Source of the DNA: JBFHRE01 sp041746105
GTDB lineage: Bacteria > Actinomycetota > Acidimicrobiia > Spongiisociales > ZC4RG35
Assembly (NCBI GenBank): GCA_041746105.1
Contig: JBGTHP010000025.1
Location: 186,001 to 250,000, forward strand
DNA length: 64,000 nucleotides
Direction: 5' to 3'
Shown: positions 24,824 through 34,086 of the stretch, one piece after another
Numbering within the stretch: position 1 is the first letter of the stretch
How the letters are laid out: every line of letters begins with the position of its first letter
Position numbers and translations under genes: made by a program
The notes under the pieces: model-generated
Told to the model about the DNA's origin: nothing
What the model saw: only the letters and a program-made list of their open reading frames with translations
Database searches by the model: none

Positions 24824-25375
24824 ATGGACAAACCTTCACTGCGGACATGGGCAATGCACCTGACGCCGCCGAGCACTGCGGAGAATCGGGACGTCGTCGA
24901 AAACCTGGTGCGCTGGTTGTCCCTCCAGCCGGCCACGACCGTGCTCGTGTACTTGTCGATGGCGGGAGAACTGGCTGCAGAGCAGGTTGTCCCCCGCAGT
25001 CCGCAGCACAGATTCGCCACGACACGAACACCGGCCAAAGGTCCTTTGACGATTCACGACTTCGACGCCCCACGAGAGCGGCATCGTTTCGGCTACGAGC
25101 AGCCCTCGGAGGAGTCATCGGTGCTGGACGGCAGAGAAATCGGAATCGTATTGGCTCCGGGACTTGCGTTCGACGGCCAAGGCAATCGTCTGGGATGGGG
25201 CAAAGGTTATTACGACCAGTTGCTCGCCTCCCTGAAGGCAGAAGTTGTCGGCGTCACGTTGGATCGGCGCATGGCAAAGGTGGTGCCACACGAGGCGCAC
25301 GATGTCAGAGTGGACTGGCTGGCCACGGAATCAGGAGTTGTTCTGGCGATTCAGCCGGCAGACGCAGACCAGTGA
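24824..25375 (+). CDS. 5-formyltetrahydrofolate cyclo-ligase
   Basis: A 183-residue folate enzyme (MTHFS/YgfA) that uses ATP to convert 5-formyl-THF into 5,10-methenyl-THF. The signature GLAFDGQGNRLGWGKGYYDQLL carries the ATP/folate-binding glycines, preceded by IGIVLAPG. The N-terminal KPSLR segment resembles the family's basic first helix but is short. Its 3' end overlaps that of the convergent PPOX gene by 25 nt. Confidence 0.88.
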   Translation: MDKPSLRTWAMHLTPPSTAENRDVVENLVRWLSLQPATTVLVYLSMAGELAAEQVVPRSPQHRFATTRTPAKGPLTIHDFDAPRERHRFGYEQPSEESSVLDGREIGIVLAPGLAFDGQGNRLGWGKGYYDQLLASLKAEVVGVTLDRRMAKVVPHEAHDVRVDWLATESGVVLAIQPADADQ

Positions 25376-25755
25376 GTTGACCTTTCGACCGTGATCCTGA
25401 TCCCCGACCCTCGCGGCGGACGATCTCGATAGGGCTCATATTTCGACACCAGAGCCGCGGTGTCGGCCGAGCTGAGGAGGTTGACGACGGTGGCCCGTCC
25501 GTCCAGTCGATACCACCAGAGAGCGGTCCAATCATCGTCATAGTGATCGACGAGGATGCTGACTCGCGGATCGTCTTCGATGTTCTCAATACGTTGGAGG
25601 GCGGATGTCGTCTTCGGCTTGTGGTCGATGGGTGAAATGATTCCGCCATCGACCACTGCGAAGACGATCGGCACGAGGTGAGGCGTCCCGTCAGGGGTGA
25701 CCGTGGCAAGTCGGGCGATCGGGGCCGAGAAGACTCGGCCGGGAATGGTGATCAT
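25351..25755 (-). CDS. PPOX-class, probable F420-dependent protein (TIGR03668-like)
   Basis: A 134-residue split-barrel flavin/F420-binding protein. ARLATVTPDGTPHLVPIVFAVVDGGIISPID is the first part of the barrel, followed by LQRIENIEDDPRVSILVDHYDDDW and LWWYRLDGRATVV, characteristic of the Rv0121-like group. Members bind F420 or related cofactors, and F420-synthesis genes occur at 53-56 kb. The ATG at 25755 overlaps the stop of the SGNH hydrolase gene, so they are co-translated; a longer upstream frame is rejected. The substrate is unknown. Confidence 0.8.
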   Translation of the reverse strand: MITIPGRVFSAPIARLATVTPDGTPHLVPIVFAVVDGGIISPIDHKPKTTSALQRIENIEDDPRVSILVDHYDDDWTALWWYRLDGRATVVNLLSSADTAALVSKYEPYRDRPPRGSGIRITVERSTHWSASAG

Positions 25756-26471
25756 CAGGTCGCTGCGAATGCGGCGCCAAGAGCGAGATCGACGGCGTCG
25801 GCCCAAACGGTGTGACCGGCGGCAGTCGGGTGGAAACGATCAACGGAGAATATTTCCGGGTCCTGGAAACTGTTGCGAAACGCCCAATGGTCGGCCTTGA
25901 GAATCCCTTCGGCCGCCGATATGTCGGTGGCAACACGATCAATGCGGGCGGCCCGGGCGGTCATCAGGCGGCTGAGCGGCTGACGGAGCCGAGGGATCGT
26001 TCCGAGGTCGCCAACTCCCATCAACATGGTGCAGCGCGAATGGTGGCGAACCGCTCTCACGATCTCCTCGAGGTTCGCGCGAAAACGGTTGGTTGAAATC
26101 CCTCTCAACGCGTCGTTGCTCCCGACGGCGATGAACGCCAAGTCGAACTGGCCAGAAATGTGAGGGATCTGATCTCTGAGCAATGACGATGAGGTCGCCC
26201 CACCTTTGGCCAACGAAACGATGTCGATCGTTTGTCCCTGCCTCCGAGCGAGCTGGGTGATCCAGATGTCCTCGGCCGTGTCGAGTCCGGGACCGGTAGT
26301 TGTCGAGTCTCCGAGCGCAAGCCAACGCCGATCAGGAGGACCCGCGCCCACTCTTCCTGAAGCGTCGAATTCGGGCAGTTCCGGAACTGGTTCGAGAATT
26401 GCGAGCAGCATCTCTGCTGCCAACAAACCCGTCCCGGCCAGCGCCGCCGATCGAATCAGTGAACCTGCCAT
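25755..26471 (-). CDS. SGNH/GDSL-family hydrolase, membrane-anchored or secreted
   Basis: A 238-residue lipase/esterase-like protein. An N-terminal hydrophobic segment (LIRSAALAGTGLLAAEMLLAIL) suggests a signal anchor. The catalytic blocks are LALGDSTTTG (Ser, block I), GGATSSSLL (block II Gly), VGSNDALRG (block III Asn) and DRFHPTAAGH (block V Asp/His). It would hydrolyse an ester or acyl group at the cell surface. The chosen ATG at 26471 precedes the hydrophobic segment directly. No clear ribosome-binding site is seen. Confidence 0.85.
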   Translation of the reverse strand: MAGSLIRSAALAGTGLLAAEMLLAILEPVPELPEFDASGRVGAGPPDRRWLALGDSTTTGPGLDTAEDIWITQLARRQGQTIDIVSLAKGGATSSSLLRDQIPHISGQFDLAFIAVGSNDALRGISTNRFRANLEEIVRAVRHHSRCTMLMGVGDLGTIPRLRQPLSRLMTARAARIDRVATDISAAEGILKADHWAFRNSFQDPEIFSVDRFHPTAAGHTVWADAVDLALGAAFAAT

Positions 26472-26518
26472 TGCCACGTGACAATTTTTGTACCTCGGAG
26501 ACCCATCGGCAAGTGAAA

Positions 26519-26546
26519 TGGGGGGCCGCCGATCGGCGGCCCCCCA
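26519..26546 (-). terminator. Perfect 28-bp GC-rich palindrome, likely terminator of the Ig-like gene
   Basis: Fourteen-base arms (T, six G, CCGCCGA and exact complement) form an uninterrupted inverted repeat centred on GATC. It begins 14 nt after the Ig-like gene stop and is followed on the minus strand by TTTC. The position and strength fit a Rho-independent terminator, though the T-run is short. It separates the Ig-like gene from the SGNH-PPOX pair. Confidence 0.75.
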
Positions 26547-26560
26547 TTCGCCCCACGATT

Positions 26561-27637
26561 TCAGTGGATTTCTGCACCCACTTTTGTGAACGTGAAGACC
26601 TTGCGATGTCCCTCGCTGGTCTCGAGGATGACCTCGAACGTCTTCCCGACCGGTGCGGTGTCGAATACCACTTTGAGGTCCCATCCCCCCCCGTCACCGA
26701 TTTCCGTCCGTCCCGATCCGTAATCGGAGAAGATTTCGATCACCGTTCCTGGTTTGCCCTCTCCGTAGAAGACGTCATACGGCGGGTCCTCCGAGCATGA
26801 CCCGTATTTCTGGGCTGCCCAGAACTCGTGGACCGCCTCAACCCGAGTGAAGTTGAAGGTCTTGGAGTGTCCGGCGGCGTCGGAGATCGTGACCGGGAAC
26901 GTGACGCCGACAGGCGCCTCGAACCAGATCTTCATGTCCCATTCGCCGCCGTCTGAGGCTTCGGTGGAAGCACTCCCGTACTTCGAGGTGCCGGTGATCT
27001 TGGTCCCGGGTGATCCCGTGCCCCAGAACTTGTCGTAAGAATCGGCGTTCTCGCCATACTTCTGGTTGGCGCTGAACTCGACCACCTTCGGCGCCGACAC
27101 TTCGTAGACGACGGTGACCGACGCACTCGACACGTTGCCTGCGGCATCGTGGGCCTTGAAGGTCACCGTTGTTTTGCCTTGGTTCACGTTCAACGTGATC
27201 TTCCAATGGCCGTCGGCACCGACCTCGGCCTTGTGTTCTCCGGCCGTCACCTTGGCTCCGGGCTCGGTCTCCCCGGAGAAGGCCACTGTCTTCTCCGCGA
27301 CAACGGTTCCATTGGCCGGTTTCAGGATGACCAACTCGGGCGGGGTGGTGTCTTTGACCGAAATCTCGGGATCGACCTTTTTTGCCACGTCGGTCTTGGT
27401 CTCTTTTTTGGCGCTCTCGACGGCAGCGCTCTTGTCCTCCGACTTTTTGGTGAACTCGTGGGACTCTGGGGCTGGTTGTACGGCGACCTCTGCGGAAGCC
27501 GTCGGCTTCTCTAGCGGCGTGTCGCGGGGTGGGGGCGCCTCTGAGGCGCCTGGGAGGGGCGATCCGACCTGTGCCACTGCGATCCCGGCGATGAGCACCG
27601 TGCAAAAGCCGACCACGAAGGAGGTCGTCTTCTTCAT
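26561..27637 (-). CDS. Secreted Ig-like protein with two copies of an unnamed ~85-residue module
   Basis: A 358-residue exported protein. The signal peptide is KKTTSFVVGFCTVLIAGIAVA. A low-complexity, Lys/Glu/Pro-rich linker covers 24-95. A bacterial Ig-like domain covers 97-180 (TTPPELVILKPANGTVV, FSGETEPGAKVTAG, ADGHWKITLNV, AHDAAGNVSSASVTVVY). Two tandem modules follow at 185-267 and 270-354, each with a K-YG start, YDxFxG, a PGT-loop, YGS, a GxWDxKxxF strand and a GxxKxFxFT end. The second has a Cys and DPPYDVFYG and is very like the C-terminus of the ECF-linked protein at 45588. Function is unknown; adhesion, sensing or binding is possible. Confidence 0.75.
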   Translation of the reverse strand: MKKTTSFVVGFCTVLIAGIAVAQVGSPLPGASEAPPPRDTPLEKPTASAEVAVQPAPESHEFTKKSEDKSAAVESAKKETKTDVAKKVDPEISVKDTTPPELVILKPANGTVVAEKTVAFSGETEPGAKVTAGEHKAEVGADGHWKITLNVNQGKTTVTFKAHDAAGNVSSASVTVVYEVSAPKVVEFSANQKYGENADSYDKFWGTGSPGTKITGTSKYGSASTEASDGGEWDMKIWFEAPVGVTFPVTISDAAGHSKTFNFTRVEAVHEFWAAQKYGSCSEDPPYDVFYGEGKPGTVIEIFSDYGSGRTEIGDGGGWDLKVVFDTAPVGKTFEVILETSEGHRKVFTFTKVGAEIH

Positions 27638-27738
27638 CTCATTTCCTTTCCCTGGCTGTGGCCCACCCACTTACCCTCTCACTCGTCCCAGGAAGCAAAT
27701 TGGTTTACTCGGACCCCCAATCTGCCGACAGAAATCAC

Positions 27739-29262
27739 ATGGCTCAGGCTTCTCGAGTTGAATTGACAGTTCCCATGACCATCGCGAAGGTCGGTGGGAG
27801 CGCCCAACCGTCGCTGGCAGCGATCCGAAGGAACGCCGATCACCTGCTGTCGGGTGAACTTGCCGAGGAACAGAGGGCGGCGTTGGTCGAAATCGAGGGC
27901 GCGGTCATGCGTTTGCAGACCATGTTCAGCGACCTCGCCGACCTGGCGGCTCTCGAAGCCGGTTCTTTCCTGCCTACCGAAACCGAATTCCACCTCGCCG
28001 ATGCGATGAGAGAGGCGGTTCGAGTAATGCGCCCCCAGGCGATGGAGCGCGGCATCGATCTTTCGGCTGCGGGGCTCCGAACGCTCCCCAAGATGGTCAT
28101 CGGCGATCCCGGTCGGTTGCGTCAGGTACTCCAGCACCTTCTTTCGAATGCGATCGAGGCGACGGCGTCGGGAGTTGTGAGTCTTACCACCTCCACCATC
28201 GCCGACCGGGCCGACGGTGCCGCGGTTCGATTCGAGATCTGGGACACCGGATCCGGCATCGCCACCGATGACCTCGAGCGAATATTCGATCCATTTGAAA
28301 CTGCGTCGAACTTCCCAACATTTGGCGGACCCGGTCTGGGGCTGACGGTCGCCGACAGACTCGTACAGGCCATGGGCGGGACGATCTCGGTCCAGAGCCG
28401 ACCAGACACCGGTTCGGTGTTTTCGTTTGAACTGACGTTCCAAAAGCCCGAGCAGCCGAGCACTCGGATCGATCTGAAGCAGGGCCCTGCATGGATTGTC
28501 GTGATCTCGGATGCCGCCGGTCCCAGCCACCTCGCTCCGCTACTAGAACGTTTCGGGCACACCGTCACCGCTTTCGCCGCCCCCGAGACGGCGGCCGCTT
28601 CTCTCGGCCTCGACGAGAGCCTGCTTCCCGACCTGATCATCATTGCTCCCACCGGGCGACCGTTCGATATGGCTCGGCGTGTCGCGGAATCCCCGATGCT
28701 GGGGCGAGTACCCATGCTGATGGTGGCGCCGGACGGGATCAGGGGAGAAGCGGTCACATGCGAGGCGCTGGGCCTCGACGGATACCTCGCTCAGCCGGTG
28801 TCTCCGGTCGATCTCATGGAGTCGGTCGATCTGCTGCGCAGCCGCAATCGTCGGGCGGGCTCGCTCGTGACACGCCATCTGCTGCGCGAGCGGCGTGGAT
28901 CCCTCAAGATATTGGTGGTCGACGGATCCCCGACTCGCCGAGGAGCACTGTTGCGCAACCTCGAACCGCTCGGACATCGGGTGGAGGCGGTAACGAATGG
29001 TTCGCTTGGCCTGGCAGCGATAACCACAGGGGGCTACGACGCAGTGATCATCGATGACGAGATCGACGATCTCGACTGTTTGTCACTGGCGAGGGCCATC
29101 CGTCGCTGGCAGGTCGGAGTCGGACAGAAGATCCGACTGGTCGGAGTGGTTCCCCTCGGCCGTGCCGTAGATGAACGCCGCTATCGGGCGGCAGGTCTGG
29201 ACGACGTGGTTCCAAGAAGCGCCGGTCTCGAGCACGTCCACTCTGCTCTGGTCGCCCGTTGA
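27739..29262 (+). CDS. Degenerate hybrid histidine kinase-like protein with two receiver-like domains
   Basis: About 507 residues, no membrane segment. The N-terminal helical region (AQPSLAAIRRNADHLL) aligns with a HisKA dimerisation helix but lacks the SHELRTPL phosphorylated His. The HATPase domain is well kept: HLLSNAIEAT (N box), WDTGSGIATDDLERIFDPFE (G1/F), GGPGLGLTVADRLV (G2). Two receiver-like domains follow; the first has PDLIIIAPTG with no phospho-Asp, while the second has ILVVDGSP and YDAVIIDDEIDD, retaining a possible Asp. It may act as an ATP-binding scaffold or a non-canonical kinase. The start is uncertain (27739 preferred, no clear ribosome-binding site). It is divergent from the Ig-like gene. 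Confidence 0.75.
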   Translation: MAQASRVELTVPMTIAKVGGSAQPSLAAIRRNADHLLSGELAEEQRAALVEIEGAVMRLQTMFSDLADLAALEAGSFLPTETEFHLADAMREAVRVMRPQAMERGIDLSAAGLRTLPKMVIGDPGRLRQVLQHLLSNAIEATASGVVSLTTSTIADRADGAAVRFEIWDTGSGIATDDLERIFDPFETASNFPTFGGPGLGLTVADRLVQAMGGTISVQSRPDTGSVFSFELTFQKPEQPSTRIDLKQGPAWIVVISDAAGPSHLAPLLERFGHTVTAFAAPETAAASLGLDESLLPDLIIIAPTGRPFDMARRVAESPMLGRVPMLMVAPDGIRGEAVTCEALGLDGYLAQPVSPVDLMESVDLLRSRNRRAGSLVTRHLLRERRGSLKILVVDGSPTRRGALLRNLEPLGHRVEAVTNGSLGLAAITTGGYDAVIIDDEIDDLDCLSLARAIRRWQVGVGQKIRLVGVVPLGRAVDERRYRAAGLDDVVPRSAGLEHVHSALVAR

Positions 29263-29456
29263 CGGTTGTCGACCCGGCCACTGGACTGCAAGCCATCCTC
29301 AGAGCATTGGTTGTCAGGGCGCCGACCCATCGACGCTCACATGACGTGGGTGGCCGGCCGAGGATTTGGAGCAAAGGCCATCTGGCAACATCGAGCGGAA
29401 CTTGACCAGGGCGCTGAGCTACAGAGGGGCCGAATCGATGGCCGACCGAGTTCCCC

Positions 29457-29804
29457 CTACGGTTCCCGACTGGCGGCGGCCGCCCGTTCTTCTGCCCGTT
29501 CTGCAAGTGCGGCTTTCACACGATCACCGAGTCCGAACCGGGTCTTTGGTCTCAAATCGATCACAGCTCCGATTGCGTCGGAGAACCCGTTCGGATCGTC
29601 GGGATTGAAGGTGTGGAGGACTCCATCGAGGGTCATCTGGAAGCGGAACACGGTGAGGCGCTCGACTTTGAGATCCACCGCGGTCCACGCGCCATACCGT
29701 TTGTACTCGCTATAGATCCGGACCCACTCCTCGTCTATCTGGACCGTGACGACACTGGCGTGGCCCACCTCGTGAGAAAGCAGCCTGCCGCGATACAGTT
29801 GCAC
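29457..29804 (-). CDS. Small hypothetical protein
   Basis: A 115-residue soluble protein that I do not recognise. A strong GGAGG site lies 6 nt before the GTG at 29804, supporting expression. It has a beta-rich first half (VVTVQIDEEWVRIYSEYKRYGAWTAVDLKVERLTVFRFQM contains alternating strands, described here by its features only as acidic/aromatic) and an Ala/Glu/Arg-rich helical tail. No catalytic motif is apparent. It stands alone, between the kinase-like gene and enoyl-CoA hydratase. The 194 nt after its stop (29263-29456) hold nothing recognisable. Confidence 0.6.
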   Translation of the reverse strand: MQLYRGRLLSHEVGHASVVTVQIDEEWVRIYSEYKRYGAWTAVDLKVERLTVFRFQMTLDGVLHTFNPDDPNGFSDAIGAVIDLRPKTRFGLGDRVKAALAERAEERAAAASREP

Positions 29805-29958
29805 GTCCGTCCTCCTTGCCCAATCCGTCTCTGCCCTTGGGACAGGCTACTCGTCCGGGGCGTCTAGGTCCAGAGACCCACGCTGGAGCGGCCTCCCGTG
29901 GTTTGCGCTTCTGGCAGCGGTGCCGGTCCGCTTGAATGGTTGGAACATGAGGAGACCG

Positions 29959-30750
29959 ATGGAATTCGAACACCTGACGTTCAGTGTTGACGATGGGGTT
30001 GCCGAGGTGACCATCAGTCGACCGGATGCAGCCAATGCCATGGACCGTCAGTTGATGTATGAGTTGATGCATGCCGCCATTCACTGTGATGAGGATGATG
30101 ACGTCAGATCGGTCATCATCACCGGCGCAGGCGACCGGTTCTTTTCGGCGGGAGGTGACCTGGCGTCGTTTCGTGATGCCGAAGACGGTGCCGGGTCGCT
30201 TCTGAAGGAAATGACCACCTACTTTCACGCCGCCATTTCGCGATTTTCGCGTATGAATGCGCCGGTTGTGGCGGCAGTCAACGGTGTTGCGGCGGGGGCC
30301 GGTCTGTCGCTGGTCGCAGCATGCGATTTGGCCATCGCGGCCGACAGTGCACGCTTCGTTTCTGCCTATACCGCTTCGGCGCTCACTCCTGACGGCAGCT
30401 CCACGTATTTCCTGCCGAGGCTGATCGGAGTGCGGCGCAGTATGGAATTGATGATCACCAACCGCCGCCTCAGTGCCACCGAGGCGCTCGAATGGGGCAT
30501 CGTCAACGAGGTCGTTCCGGCAGCCGAACTCCTTCCCACTGCGCGGGCGCTCGCCGCCTCGCTGGCGACTGGAGCTACGGTGGCATTCGGCGCCGTGAAG
30601 GCCATGCTCCATCAATCACTCGGTGGGACGCTGGAATCCCAGATGGAGATGGAGGCCAGATCGATCGCGGCGATGAGCCACACCGTCGATGGCCGCGAAG
30701 GGATCAAAGCATTCTTCGACAAACGTCCACCAGTCTTCGAGGGCAGGTGA
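29959..30750 (+). CDS. Enoyl-CoA hydratase/isomerase family protein
   Basis: A 263-residue crotonase-fold enzyme acting on acyl-CoA thioesters. VTISRPDAANAMD, FFSAGGDLASF (oxyanion hole), PVVAAVNGVAAGAGLSLVAACD (second oxyanion hole) and the ALTPDGSSTYFLPRLIG block are typical, the last resembling PaaG-type isomerases. TGAGGAG precedes the ATG at 29959. The gene ends 5 nt before icmF, so it is likely co-transcribed, and a role in branched or unsaturated acyl-CoA conversion is plausible. The exact substrate is unknown. Confidence 0.87.
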   Translation: MEFEHLTFSVDDGVAEVTISRPDAANAMDRQLMYELMHAAIHCDEDDDVRSVIITGAGDRFFSAGGDLASFRDAEDGAGSLLKEMTTYFHAAISRFSRMNAPVVAAVNGVAAGAGLSLVAACDLAIAADSARFVSAYTASALTPDGSSTYFLPRLIGVRRSMELMITNRRLSATEALEWGIVNEVVPAAELLPTARALAASLATGATVAFGAVKAMLHQSLGGTLESQMEMEARSIAAMSHTVDGREGIKAFFDKRPPVFEGR

Positions 30751-30755
30751 CCTAG

Positions 30756-33700
30756 TTGTATCAGCCCATCAACAAGGTCCGTTTCGTCACTGCGACCACC
30801 CTCTTCGACGGTCACGATGCGTCCATCAACATCTTCCGGCGAATGCTCCAGGCGTCGGGAGCGGAAGTGATCCACCTCGGCCACAACCGCAGTGGCATCG
30901 ACATGGTGGAGGCCGCCATCCAAGAGGACGCCCAAGCCATCGCGGTCACCTCGTATCAGGGCGGGCACATGGAGTTCTTCCGATACCTCCGTGACCTTCT
31001 GGTGGAAAGAGGGGCTCATCACATCAGGCTTTTTGGCGGGGGTGGTGGCACCATCCTTCCGTCCGAAGGTGCCGAGTTGATGGACTACGGGATCACCCGC
31101 ATCTACTCGCCGGACGACGGCCGCCAGCTGGGTTTGCAAGGAATGATCGACGACATGCTCGAACGATCCGATTTCCCAACCGGCGAACTCGATGCCGATT
31201 TCACCCTCCCGACGCCGGCCACACCGGCGGCAGCCCTGGCGAGACTGATCTCGGCGGCAGAAAATCATCCGGACAAGTATTCGGAGATCCTCGATCGGAT
31301 CAGTCGCTCCGCGGCCGGCACCCACGTCCCGGTTCTCGGGGTGACCGGTACCGGCGGATCAGGCAAGTCTTCGTTGGTGGACGAAATCGTCGCCAGGATG
31401 ATCAACGACTTCGACGACCGCCGCGTCGCCATCATTTCGGTCGATCCGTCCAAGAGAAAGACCGGTGGCGCCCTTCTGGGCGATCGGATCCGTTTCAACT
31501 CCTTGCCGCACGAACGTTTGTTCATGAGGTCGCTGGCAACTCGCCAGTCGCACCTCGCATTGTCGCCGGCTGTCAGGGCGGCCGTTGAGATCGTCAAGCT
31601 CGGCGGTTTTGATCTCGTAATCCTCGAGACGTCCGGCATTGGTCAGTCCGACACGGAGATCATCGACCATTCGACTATCTCCATGTACGTGATGACCCCG
31701 GAGTATGGCGCCGCAAGCCAGCTGGAAAAGATCGACATGCTCGACTTTGCCGACCTGATCGCCATCAACAAGGCCGATAAACAGGGAGCCGCGGACGCCG
31801 AACGAGAGGTAAAAAAGCAGATAAGGCGCAACCGTGGTCAGTTCGATGGTCCGGACGAGGAGCTCGGTGTCTTTCGGACGGTCGCATCGGATTTCAACGA
31901 CCCCGGCACCAACCGTTTCTATCGAGCGGTGCTTGAGCGGCTCGATCAAGCGGGTCCGAGCTCATGGATGAGCAGGCACCGTATGTCGGAATCGGATGGA
32001 GACAAGCAACCGATTGTCCCGATTGATCGAAGGGACTATCTGGCCACCATCACCCGCCATACACGGGAATACCGGCGATGGCTCGACGAGCAGGTCGAAA
32101 ACGCCGACATCCTGCAAGCCCTGCTCAAAACCGCCGAAGTCATCGATGATCAAGCTCCGCTCGTCTCCGCCATCGAGGCCGGTCGGAAACGGTTGACGGC
32201 GGAGAACCGTCAAATGATCGATAGATGGGACGACATGATCGCCCGTTACTCGGCCTCTCGCCTCGAATACACGGTTCGTGGCCAAACCGTCAGCGGCGAT
32301 CTCCTTCATGAAACGCTGTCCCAGCTATCTATTCGAAAGGTGGCAATGCCGCGATATCGGAGTTGGGGTGACCGGCTGCGATGGCTGCACCAAGAGAACG
32401 TTCCTGGTGAGTATCCGTTCACGGCGGGCATCTACCCACTCAAGCGGACCACAGAGGACCCGACTCGGATGTTCGCGGGCGAGGGCCCACCGGAGCAGAC
32501 CAATCTCCGTTTCCACTACCTGGCCAAAGGTATGGAAGCCAAACGGCTTTCAACGGCGTTCGACTCTGTCACGTTGTACGGGGAGGATCCGAGCGAACGG
32601 CCCGACATATATGGGAAGGTCGGGAACTCCGGCGTATCGGTCGCAACTCTCGATGACGCCAAGAAGCTCTACTCGGGTTTTGATCTCAGCGATCCGGCGA
32701 CTTCGGTGTCGATGACGATCAATGGTCCGGCACCGATGATCTTGGCCTTCTTCTTGAACGCCGCCATCGATCAGACATGCGAGCGCCACATCCGTGAGAC
32801 GGGCCAGGAGGAGAAGGTTCGACACCTGGTCGAGACGAAATACAACGGGTCTGTGCCCGGATACGAGGGCGAAGTCCCCGCCGGTCACGACGGCTCCGGT
32901 CTGCTCCTCCTCGGAATCACCGGCGACGAGGTTCTGGAACCCGAGATCTATGCCCGTTTGAAGGCCGAAACTCTGGCCTCGGTCAGGGGCACGGTGCAAG
33001 CGGACATCTTGAAAGAAGACCAGGCCCAGAACACGTGTATCTTCTCAACCGAATTCGCGTTGAGAATGATGGGCGACATCCAGGAGTATTTCATCTCCGA
33101 GAGAGTCCGCAACTTCTACTCCGTGTCTATTTCCGGCTATCACATGGCCGAGGCGGGGGCCAACCCGATCACTCAATTGGCGTTCACATTGGCCAACGGC
33201 TTCACCTTCATCGAGTATTACCTGGCGAGGGGCATGGCAATTGACGACTTTGCGCCAAACCTCTCCTTTTTCTTCTCGAACGGGATCGATCCCGAATACG
33301 CGGTGATCGGCAGGGTGGCAAGACGCATCTGGGCGCGCGCATTACGCGACATCTACCACGCGGGCGAACGATCCCAGATGTTGAAGTATCACATTCAGAC
33401 GTCAGGTCGAAGCCTGCACGCACAGGAGATCTCGTTCAACGACATTCGAACCACCCTCCAGGCGCTTTATGCGATATACGACAATTGCAACAGTCTCCAT
33501 ACCAATGCCTACGACGAGGCCCTCACGACCCCGACGGAGGAGTCGGTGAGGAGAGCGGTAGCCATCCAGTTGATCATCAACGAAGAACTCGGTCTAGCCA
33601 AGAACGAGAACCCCCTTCAAGGCTCCTTCGTCATAGACGAACTGACCGATTTGGTGGAGGAGGCCGTGCTGGTCGAATTCGATCGACTCAACGAGCGCGG

Positions 33701-34085
33701 CGGTGTCCTTGGTGCGATGGAGCGCCAGTACCAGCGGGCCAAGATCCAGGAAGAGTCGATGCACTATGAGCGGCACAAAGAGTCGGGCGACCTGCCGATC
33801 GTGGGGGTGAACACCTTTCTGTCTGCCCAGGGCTCGCCGTTTCAGCTTCCGGCGGCGTTGGTGCGGTCGGACGAGGAGGACAAGAAGCGTCAGATCACGA
33901 ACCTCAGAAAATTCCAAGCCGTCAACACCGATAACAGCGGTGCCGCGCTCGGTCGACTGGAAGAGGCCGCCTTGTCTGGATCAAACATCTTTGAGGCACT
34001 GATGGAGGCATCCAAAGTCTGCTCTCTCGGACAACTCTCTGGTTCGTTGTATCGGGTGGGCGGGCGCTACCGGCGAAATATGTGA
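30756..34085 (+). CDS. icmF: Fused isobutyryl-CoA mutase IcmF (B12-binding, GTPase chaperone, mutase)
   Basis: A 1109-residue adenosylcobalamin enzyme that interconverts isobutyryl-CoA and n-butyryl-CoA. Residues 1-140 are the B12-binding domain (VRFVTATTLFDGHDASINIF, with the lower-ligand His). Residues about 190-420 are a MeaI-type G protein that loads and protects the cofactor (GVTGTGGSGKSS Walker A, VDPSKRKTGGALLGDR, NKAD). The rest is the substrate-binding TIM barrel. Where methylmalonyl-CoA mutase has ILKEYMVRNTY with a carboxylate-binding Arg, this protein has ILKEDQAQNTC, placing Gln there, as expected for IcmF. The start is a TTG 5 nt after the hydratase stop, preceded by CAGGTG; the domain begins right there. 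Confidence 0.9.
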   Translation: MYQPINKVRFVTATTLFDGHDASINIFRRMLQASGAEVIHLGHNRSGIDMVEAAIQEDAQAIAVTSYQGGHMEFFRYLRDLLVERGAHHIRLFGGGGGTILPSEGAELMDYGITRIYSPDDGRQLGLQGMIDDMLERSDFPTGELDADFTLPTPATPAAALARLISAAENHPDKYSEILDRISRSAAGTHVPVLGVTGTGGSGKSSLVDEIVARMINDFDDRRVAIISVDPSKRKTGGALLGDRIRFNSLPHERLFMRSLATRQSHLALSPAVRAAVEIVKLGGFDLVILETSGIGQSDTEIIDHSTISMYVMTPEYGAASQLEKIDMLDFADLIAINKADKQGAADAEREVKKQIRRNRGQFDGPDEELGVFRTVASDFNDPGTNRFYRAVLERLDQAGPSSWMSRHRMSESDGDKQPIVPIDRRDYLATITRHTREYRRWLDEQVENADILQALLKTAEVIDDQAPLVSAIEAGRKRLTAENRQMIDRWDDMIARYSASRLEYTVRGQTVSGDLLHETLSQLSIRKVAMPRYRSWGDRLRWLHQENVPGEYPFTAGIYPLKRTTEDPTRMFAGEGPPEQTNLRFHYLAKGMEAKRLSTAFDSVTLYGEDPSERPDIYGKVGNSGVSVATLDDAKKLYSGFDLSDPATSVSMTINGPAPMILAFFLNAAIDQTCERHIRETGQEEKVRHLVETKYNGSVPGYEGEVPAGHDGSGLLLLGITGDEVLEPEIYARLKAETLASVRGTVQADILKEDQAQNTCIFSTEFALRMMGDIQEYFISERVRNFYSVSISGYHMAEAGANPITQLAFTLANGFTFIEYYLARGMAIDDFAPNLSFFFSNGIDPEYAVIGRVARRIWARALRDIYHAGERSQMLKYHIQTSGRSLHAQEISFNDIRTTLQALYAIYDNCNSLHTNAYDEALTTPTEESVRRAVAIQLIINEELGLAKNENPLQGSFVIDELTDLVEEAVLVEFDRLNERGGVLGAMERQYQRAKIQEESMHYERHKESGDLPIVGVNTFLSAQGSPFQLPAALVRSDEEDKKRQITNLRKFQAVNTDNSGAALGRLEEAALSGSNIFEALMEASKVCSLGQLSGSLYRVGGRYRRNM

Positions 34086-34086
34086 A

